From Solanum dulcamara (taxonomy: Eukaryota; Streptophyta; Magnoliopsida; Solanales; Solanaceae): a stretch of 64,000 nucleotides of DNA. Of this stretch, positions 55,871-64,000 are shown piece after piece. Every line of letters starts with the position of its first letter. Within the stretch, counting starts at the first letter, position 1. The DNA is taken from positions 28,285,746 to 28,349,745 of the forward strand of contig NC_077241.1 in the NCBI RefSeq assembly GCF_947179165.1, written 5' to 3'. The notes below the pieces were generated by a model. The model made no database searches. It saw nothing but the letters and a program-made list of their open reading frames with translations, and had not been told where the DNA came from. Both the position numbers and the translations under genes were made by a program.

Positions 55871-56834
55871 TTACTTCTCAACTTCCTTAGAAGACTTTAA
55901 CTGGTACTATACCCTTTGAGTTTCTTCTGCTTTTTCTTTTCTTTTCCCAATGCTTAGGGTTGGCTATTGAGTAGTGCTAAAGTTCGTTCATACAGTGACC
56001 TTTATAGCCGCTTTGAGTTCTATCTATCATTAGATGGCATAATTCTGAAGGAATTTGGCATATAAGCTCGCCATCCTATAGTAACCAGCTAGTTTTGCCC
56101 GTCTTACTCAAACTATTTCACAATTCTCCTTACCCCCTCTTGTAACCCTCTAGACACATTATCTCGTGTTATTTTTTCATTTTTTTTTACCTTTGCAAGA
56201 ATATGAGAGGGTGCATGAAATACCTTAGCATTATCTCGCTAGTTCTCATATTTTACCTTGCCTTTTCCTTCCTTCTTCCACAATCAGTATCGGGATAGAC
56301 CTTTGATCCAACCATGGCCATGTCATGTTCTTCCCTTGGTACTAATTCTCTCTCGGTAGTTGACTCAATCCATCTTTGCACCTTTCTACAACATATCCAA
56401 AATATCCTAACTCCTTTTATCATGTACTTCCTTACTTGTCCCTATACTTAACATATACAATCATAGGTTATCTAACCATTCTGATAGAACTTGTATGAGG
56501 TGGATGTAATTTTTTGTCTCCTGGTTCATTCTACTGTACACATCTCACTCACATTGGAACTTGTTTGTCCTATCTGGTTATACTTCTTTCCTTTCCCCTT
56601 ATTTTCCTTTGCTCTTCTCATCTACTACCATAGGAGGTTGTCTATTGTTGTTCCTTGGTTATTTATCTATCGCAATACCACTTGCGACCAACTATATAGC
56701 CAATATTTTGTCTTTCGGTCTAGCATGATGTCATTCAATGTGTTGTTAAAAATTTCTTAATATTGTCTTACATAGCATTCGGACTTTTATCCAATTATTG
56801 GTGACTTCCAGACCTTCCTAACTTGGTTTAGTAA
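55871..56834 (-). other. Unclassified interior of C, first part
   Basis: Non-coding. It aligns with A 15176-15770 and B 44900-45560. It ends at AGTAA, the left target duplication of solo LTR L. Confidence 0.55.
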
Positions 56835-59147
56835 TGTCACGACCCAAGTCTAGGGTGTAGACATGACATGGAAAATGAGGAACCCAAAAGTACCTCAAAC
56901 AAGCCTCTTAGTATTTTTTTAGTCTTTCATAGGTAATGATGATAAATAAACAAGTGAAAATCATAATAGTAAATCTTCAACTTACATATGTCCAACAATA
57001 CCTCTAACCATTAGATTTAATGGGGCTAAGACAAGTCCCTAGCTCACCCTCAATCATAATAGAAGAAATGCCATAGTAAAATATCTTAATATATCATAAA
57101 CTAGAAAGATAAAGGAGTATTGTTCCCGAAACATGGGAACTCACCAAAAGTAGTCTTCAACAAAATCTCAACTAGCCACGTGGAGGAGAACGACGAGGAG
57201 CACTGGTCCCTACATGGTGATATCATGTAGGCAAAAGAGTATACGTTAGTACTTTGAATGTACTAAGTATGTAAGGATGCATTAACATTGAGGAAACATT
57301 ATAACATTTATGTAATATGGAACATAATGTAATGCATGCATAATAAATCATATAAATATCCTTTAAAACATTCATTTTGTGGAAAAATAACCATAACCGG
57401 CATTTAAGACCATGCGAGCTATTACATGGAATCCAACATAACCCCCTACGTTGGCCGGGGAGACTACTTGCTAGGTAGAACTCCGTCAACTTCATTCATT
57501 TCTTTAACTTTAACTTTAAGGGCTTTCATGGATCCATTAGCCTAAGCCTACAAAAGCTCCTATATTGGCACATAGTTAATAAGACAATGGGTTGCTACTA
57601 GGATTCCCTTACCGAATCCCACCTCAATTCCCCATTCTGTGCTAAGTCAATCCCACAGAATAGTTTAATATTCATATCATATAACTTGAGAATTCAAACA
57701 TCATATTCGGTAGAATAGCTCATTTAAACATTTGATAATTCAAATATACAAGAATTATCCTTATTGCATAAACAATCCATCATTCATATCATTTCATCAT
57801 TCTTTCTTGTCATAAGACTTCCTTTTGATCATAGAAATTGCTTTCATAAACATTCATTTGGAGTCAAAGCTTTCAAGTCAAACTTTATTAAAATATTGTA
57901 AAGCTAGGTGGGTTCAAATCACTTCAACTTGCAAATATGTATGTAAATTAATATACATAAATGCTTTGAAATCCATTAATTAAAAATCATGCTTTAAACA
58001 ACCCATCATGAATTTCAAGAATTTTTAAATAGATAAATAGAGGAATTACTTGCAAACAATCAATTCATACATATGAAATTATGTTGCATTAAAATAGACC
58101 AATATCATTAGTTTAACCATAATTTATACTATTAAGTAAAAATAAGAATTACCACAAAAAATATTACTTGAAATCAAGAAACTTAATTGAAAAAGTTTTT
58201 AGACTACATGGGTGGAAGAACCCATGGATAAACACTCACATAACTTAGAATAAAGCTTAAAGAAAATAAATATAATTTATCATAGAATCAAAATAATTTA
58301 GACATGAGAGTGGAAGAAATACTCTCATTGAAGCCTTACATACCTGGAATCCAAAGCTTTAGTTGGAATCGAAAGACTTAATGAACACTCTTGAGTCCGA
58401 GCTTTTCTCCTCGTCGGAATGTTTTGTGTACTACCCGGAGTATATGAATCATCGGAATAGTATTTCTTCACTACTAAGAACTAAAACTATATTTAAGAAT
58501 GTGTAAAGAAATATATAGAGAGAAGACTTGCTTGAGAAAGCTTAATGAATAAAATGAGGAAATAAGGTGGGTATTTATAGGTGGAAAAGAGAGACCTAAC
58601 AATAAATAAAATAATTATAAAGAAAAATCTAAAAATTTAATGGAAAATTATGATGTCATGGATGATGTTAATTGGAGGACAATTTATGTCATGAGTGATG
58701 TCAAATGTATCTAGATCTTTTCATGGTAGGTGAAATGAGTTATCTTTGACAGAATACTCCTTTTCGGAGCTACTTCTGAATAAGATAAATTCCTTATTAG
58801 GATTTGGTGTCTTCATAAGAATTGTAGATATAGAAGCCTAGTTTCAAGTAGTTCAAGAATAAACTAATTTGGAGTATCCTACAGTGAGATATGCATTTGC
58901 TTCTACAAATACTCCATTTTGTCACAGCACACTATCTTACAATAATTAATTTATTTGACCTATGTAACCTCCAAAAAATAAATTATATTCTTCATAAATA
59001 TTGTAGGTAATGATATTGTGGTTACTATGAAATTTGAATCAGCTAATTTGGACAATCCTATAAAAGGTTATGCCCAAAATACAGAGGCTGTATTATTTTT
59101 AGGCGAGAATTGAAACATTGTATATAACGTTTTTAGGGGATGTTACA
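56835..59147 (-). mobile_element. Solo LTR L of a second family (2313 bp) with AGTAA duplication
   Basis: It begins TGTCACGACCCAAG and ends GGGATGTTACA. Perfect duplications AGTAA are at 56830-56834 and 59148-59152. Apart from its termini and the TTAGTAC-N7-GTACTAA palindrome (57246-57266), it does not resemble the other LTRs and is more A/T-rich. A minus-strand TATAAATA (58572-58579, in CCTATAAATACCC) indicates that transcription would run toward lower coordinates. No gene is visible inside. Confidence 0.92.
58568..58585 (-). promoter_or_regulatory. TATA box of solo LTR L
   Basis: CCTATAAATACCC on the minus strand is a canonical plant TATA context, about 570 bp from the promoter-side LTR end (59147). 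Confidence 0.6.
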
Positions 59148-59152
59148 AGTAA

Positions 59153-60696
59153 GGGATCCTATTGAAGTTTAAAAATCCATCGTAACTTTGTTGCCACATC
59201 AATTGCCTCCACATTATCCTTGCAATTTTCTCATTGGCTTCCCCCTTTAGAGGGTACTTATACTTTTATCTGCTTATACTTGGCTTTATGTCTCTATGTC
59301 CAGTCTCAAATTCATCTAATCTCCTTTCTCACTCTCCTTCGTACTGCATCATGTCCCCGTCTTTATGTATATTTTATAACCTGGTTATCTGTGTACAAAC
59401 CTTGGCTAAATTATGAAGTAATAAGAACCTTTCCATACATAGTGCGACATCTCATCTATTAATTTGTACTTGAGTAATGGGACCCATCGAACAACTCGTC
59501 CAAGGCCACATTCTACTTATATTTATGGAAGGTTAATACAGATTTATAGTTTTCCCAATTTTAACTAGGCAACACTTGTGTTCCAATGGTGATTGTCTAA
59601 GGTGCTCTCAGAATAGTAGTTTTATCCTAACCTATATCCTTTGTTTCTTGGGGTGAATGGAAGTTGCGCTATTTATTCCTTAAGTTTGCCGTCTTTGTAT
59701 CTTAAGGGTTTCATTATTTTTGGGGTGACGTTATGTACACGCGTCATTCCTTTATACCTTATACCCTTTTTCCTTACTGTGTACCGAACATAGGCTTTTA
59801 ACTTAGTCAACATATACCAAGTGCTCCTTATTAGCGATCCTACTTTATCCATGTATTATTGTAGTACACCTTTAAAATAATACTTACGTATCCCCCTTTT
59901 AGTTCATACTCACATTCAATTCATAACATCTCTCTATGGTGCTTGTATTAGCATTTCTTTCTCCAATTAGTTGATGACAAACTAATAAACTATTATCATA
60001 AAGCACTTCCCAACCACTGTTAGAAGAAAACTAGAATCCCTTCAATATCACAATACTTCTTAACCCTTGACCTACATGGTCTTCCTCTGAGTTTATCCCC
60101 GAGTTATGAACAACTTATCTAATTTATAACTAGCAGTTGGGGCTTGGTACTTTTCGAAAATAGTGAAACTCAATCAGTGGACATCTTACCCTTCAACCTG
60201 AGCTTTCCTTTCCCTCTTTTCTTTTCTAAGGCACAAACATGGTTGAAGATACCATGATCTGAACTTTACTTCTCAGATAGGCTTTTGTTTCTCCGAAATA
60301 AATATTTCCCTAGTATGAAGGATCGACAACATAGAGATTCCCTCTTACAGCTTTAATTTAGTATAATATGGGTACTCGGTATCAATTTCTAAGATATTTT
60401 ATGAAGCTATGTTTCATTCCCTTTCCCTGTTCTGGAAATATTTCGGCAGAGTTTCCTTTATACTCTTTACTATCCCAAAACCTGCATGTAGAAAATACCA
60501 ACAATGCCTCACAAGGACAATCATATATATATTCATATCATACCACAGCCACACAGGACTTTCAATATCATCTCATATCAAAGCCACACAGGGCTTTCAG
60601 TATCAACAATACTATAAAAATAATAGACATACCTCATATGTCCAACTTTGAACTGCATCTGTTGCACTTCCCTGTCTACTTTTCCCTTCATTTTTT
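59153..60696 (-). other. Unclassified interior of C, second part
   Basis: It continues the interior after L and aligns with A 15785-17290. It contains the second polypurine-like tract (minus CTCTAAAGGGGGAAGC, about 59239-59254) and a near-duplicate of about 49 bp around 60535-60605. It ends in a T run where H begins. No coding sequence is supported. Confidence 0.6.
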
Positions 60697-63600
60697 TGTC
60701 ACGACCCAACCCCGTAGGCCGCGACTAGGGTCCAACCTGGACCCTCTTATACGTATTTATCAACTACACTCTAGTTGAACCGTGTGTGATGTGATACTAT
60801 ATACAAAAACCTCAATAGTTTAAAACTTTTTCATATACCTGTAACCTCTTTCATTCATATCGTATCATGAAAGGGCATGCGCCGACGAGGCTGCCATAAC
60901 ATAAACACATTTACAATATGTCGTATAGGCACCGTTGAAACAAACTTATAAACAACCCATATTTATATGTCTACAGACCTCTAGGAATAGCAACAGTAAC
61001 ATATGGCGGGACAAGGCCCCCGCCGTACCCCTGAATATACAAATATATACATTAAGTGACCAGCATCAAAATTTAGGCTCCAGAACAGTGAAGCAATTCC
61101 GACACAGCTGAGAGGAACTCCTACGCTGATGGATCTCGAGAATAAACATTAGGACCTGCGGGCATGAAATGCAGCCCCCCGAGAAAAGGGGGTTAGTACG
61201 ATATATGTACTGATATGTAAAGCATAACACATCGTAACTGAGACCATAACTGAAATAGGGATGCAGGGGACAAGTATAACAACTTAATGAATTACTGTAC
61301 CTGCACCTTAGGACATGTAAATCATACACATCATCATATGTTGTGCCCGGCCCTCTAGTGAACTCGGTGTTATAATCACTTCTTCATAATCACATATCAT
61401 CATATCATAATGTATTTCATTTAATCATATCATCGCATAAGGTATCATATCATCGTATACGGTATCATCTTATCATGTATGTTATCATATTATACCCGGT
61501 TCACTACAGGACTCGGGGTCACAATGTATCACTCTAATCTTATATGCATGCCTACATAAAGTATCCGGCCCTTTAGTGAGGGACTCGGTGAATGGAGTGG
61601 TGTACTTCTATAGCGTACCATCATAATATACATACGTACCCGGCCCTCTAAGGAGGGACTCGGTGGTGCCTCCCTTATTTTGCCACATATACTATCATAT
61701 TGCAGCCGGCCTGGGACTCGATGAATAATTGTATGGTCATAACATATAACATATATCACACCTCACATATGGCATCATCTCCTCGTGTGTGGAACTATAC
61801 ACATCCAGCCCAGGATGCGGTGAAAGAAGTAGTAAAGCTGCACCCGATATAATATCCGGCCCATCGTGGGACATGAAGAAAGAAGGGTTACAGCATGCAC
61901 GAGTAGAGTAATGAGAAACTATATGCAACTAAGTCACCCTTTGAGACTCAATGAAACACTCAAGTGAATCGTCACCTAAAGACTAGGAAGGTACTTATCC
62001 GAAGTTCCCTTTAGATGTCATTAGGAGTTACATCAATTGGGGCCTCAGGAATCACAAACATGCATCAAGACAATGCCACCTAGCTTATGCAATCAGAAAC
62101 ATGGTTTATGCAATCAAGGACACGATTATGCAATCAGAGACATAGTTATGCAATCAGAGACACAGTTATGTAGTCAAAGACTCAACTTATACAATCAAAC
62201 GCGTTCAATAACTCAGCTATTGCAGAAGTTCTAATATCCAGAAGTAAATGAGAGTCTCGACTCATACTCAAGGCTTTACGAATGGATTGAATCCCAAATA
62301 TCAGATACATATCATTTATAGCCTATATCTAAGACATGCCAAAAGAAAAGAAGAATAGCTCTACATATCTATTCCAAAAACACACCAAAGGAAAGCTTCA
62401 CATACCTTGTATGGGCTTGTCTTAATCACGTCCACATCGTTGTCCTCGAAACCTATTTAACATGGAAGTAATGTAAGTATTAACAACCTTGTACTTTTCA
62501 GTAACTTAGACTACCCACGAGTATTCATAACATTCATCCCTTCGCTCGCCTTCTCGACAAGTTCCTTAACTAGTTAAGATGTTAACGAAAATTGGGCAGC
62601 ACCTCCCCTATAATGTTCCCTATACGAATTCCCAACCATGTACTTAGAACCTACATCCAACCAAAAATGCAACCATAAGCCCATACATATACATATTACG
62701 ACAAAATTACTCAATATAAACCCCCAACAATTCACTCGAAACTAAGATACCAAAACTAGAGTTTTTAATCTTTCTTTCGCGAATTCTTTAATTGCAAAAG
62801 CGGAGGGTCATGTGGCTACCACCAGAAGATCCCCCACATCATTTAGAGAACTTTTATACCCTGCAACATGCCACAACATAACAAGCAGCAGCCCCTACGT
62901 GTACAACACCTTATTTCGACAACAACTTAACTATAGCGATTCCAAATTCGTTTATTTCGAACGCCGAACTTTTCAAACCTTTTCCCCAACTCCCACCAGC
63001 TCCTAAGGTGTGTAATACACCCTAATGTAACCTCATAAACTTCAAATTATATGGGAAGAACTTACCTTTCCCGAAATTGGCTAGAACTCGCCGAAATTGC
63101 GCCTCGGAATTTTTTTAACGTGCTGAATCGTCATGGCAGCTTGCTGTCCGTTTTTTGGCTGCAAAAAACTCTAATTTTACTCTACTAATACTTCCATATC
63201 ATCGTGGTATATTCTATATAATTAATTTACGGAACGAAATCGGGACTTACCTTATTTTTCTCCCAAGCCGTCGCAATTTTCTCCTTAGCCCGAGGGTTTG
63301 TTTTCTCACGTTGCTGCTGGAAATTTGTGAATGAACTGAAGTCATTAGGATACATATCAACTTATATAGGTGGTCCCAAGGGGTGACATGTGTCATCCCC
63401 TAAGGGGACACGTGTCCAACCCTTATTGGGCCACCGTATCCATGCATTCCATGTGGGGCTGCCACGTGGTAGTGGGGCCCACCCCCCAAGCAGGTGGGTC
63501 ACCTCCTTGACCCCAAGCAGGTGATTCACCTGCTTTCTTAGGTGATTCCACGTGTCACCCTCCCATTGGCTGCCCCGCAAAAGTTTTTTTCCTCCTCGTG

Positions 63601-63923
63601 GGTTCGTAATCTTGTTCATAATCTCATCTCACTTTAATAGCCTATGAAACCCTTGCTACGTAAGCTTGGTATGTAAACAAGTAACTCACATATGTAAGAC
63701 TTCTAAATTAGTAGTTTACGTAGATAATTTGAGTCCTACGACCCGTTACTCGGCCTCCAACTCCTTCCGACTCCTCTTGACCCTATTTCCAACCCTCCCT
63801 ACCATGGGGTGTCACATTCTCCCTTCTTAGAGTTTTTCAATAGGGTCGTAACTTAAGTAGCTCTCATACTAGCTTCTAAGTAACTTAAGGAACCTTCTGA
63901 GTTCAAATATGTGGGGTGTAACA
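60697..63923 (-). repeat. 3' LTR of element H (3227 bp)
   Basis: It starts TGTCACGACCC on the plus strand and ends GGTGTAACA. It is followed by a polypurine tract, so it is the downstream LTR of an element continuing right of the window. It belongs to the same subfamily as M1. The predicted duplication TTTTT (60692-60696) should recur at the far end. Promoter elements are TTATATAGG (63362-63370), GACATGTGTC (63384-63393) and GGACACGTGTCC (63407-63418). Confidence 0.9.
62085..62200. repeat. 20-bp minisatellite in H LTR
   Basis: TTATGCAATCAGAGACAY-type units start at about 62085, 62106, 62126, 62146, 62166 and 62187 (steps of 20-21 bp). The related M1 LTR has fewer, more diverged units at 36775-36860. 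Confidence 0.88.
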
Positions 63924-64000
63924 TCCTTCCCCCCTTTAGAACATTCGTCCCCGAATGTTAACTATAACTTCCCTTAAGACTATATATAGATTATAGAGAG
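63924..64000 (-). mobile_element. Element H interior, 3' end (continues off window)
   Basis: Minus-strand CTAAAGGGGGGAAGGA (63924-63939) is a polypurine tract. It is preceded by the perfect inverted repeat AACATTCG-N4-CGAATGTT (63941-63960). The remaining 40 bp resemble the B and A sequence just upstream of their tracts. Confidence 0.85.

Larger units (their letters stand above)
51573..60696 (-). mobile_element. Element C: non-autonomous retrotransposon, partly in window
   Basis: The 3' LTR is 51573-54857, followed by a polypurine tract and an A/B-type interior. The interior is interrupted by solo LTR L (56835-59147) and truncated at 60696 by element H. The primer site and 5' LTR are not in the window. 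Its left boundary (TATAACGACC, from TATCACGACC) lies in B's 3' LTR; the predicted duplication TGTTA (51568-51572) should recur at the far end. Confidence 0.86.

Noticed and set aside
60368..60778. 136-codon open frame on the plus strand
   Set aside because: It crosses the boundary between the C interior and the H LTR and is antisense to both elements.
1..64000. Host protein-coding genes, tRNAs or microRNA hairpins
   Set aside because: Every segment over 300 bp was assigned to an LTR element or its shared interior. I saw no exon-intron gene or complete tRNA, though very degraded ones could escape reading by eye.

Overview
This window is plant heterochromatin made almost entirely of nested LTR retrotransposons. 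The recognisable coding remnants are Ty3/gypsy gag, aspartic protease, reverse transcriptase, RNase H and integrase, plus a C-terminal chromodomain-like tail. The gene order, the long LTRs (about 2.6-3.5 kb, beginning TGTTACACCCC or TGTAACA and ending GGGTCGTGACA), and a primer-binding site complementary to initiator tRNA-Met fit the Tekay/Del group of chromoviruses. The LTR style and motifs suggest a dicot, probably Solanaceae with a large genome. That is an inference from family resemblance; no host gene confirms it. I found no intact protein-coding gene and no bacterial, phage or CRISPR content.

Layout, using my own labels. B (+) is the outermost element. Its 5' LTR is in pieces at 33461-35386, 38841-39654 and 42673-43041. 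Its interior is 43042-47107 and its 3' LTR is at 47108-48020 and 51008-51572. Solo LTRs M1 (35387-38835, flanked by CTATT) and M2 (39655-42667, CCGCT) sit in the B 5' LTR. Solo LTR M3 (48021-51002, TTTTA) and element C sit in the B 3' LTR. Element F (-) entered the B 5' LTR near its start, so everything from 1 to 33460 lies inside B. F is itself split: 5' LTR remnant and gag at 30532-33460, gag end plus protease at 20795-21595, protease end plus RT at 5881-7030. The splitters are D (21596-30531, in gag), A (7031-20794, in protease, flanked by ACCAT) and G (+, ending at 5880, in RT/RNase H). A's 3' LTR holds solo LTR P2 (7245-10373, ATAAC). G is cut by a further LTR (1-227).

On the right, C (-, from 51573) carries a solo LTR of a different family (L, 56835-59147, AGTAA) and is interrupted at 60697 by H (-), which runs off the window.

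F and G derive from elements with gag-pol. A, B and C share another interior: a degenerate integrase/chromodomain end plus about 2.6-3 kb of unrecognised, apparently non-coding sequence with no gag, protease or RT. D is a shorter version. These look like a non-autonomous lineage that would depend on proteins from F/G-type relatives. Two 5S rRNA-derived segments lie inside A and D. All coding remnants carry stops, frameshifts or lost key residues, so nothing here appears able to move by itself. LTR sequence makes up roughly two thirds of the window.
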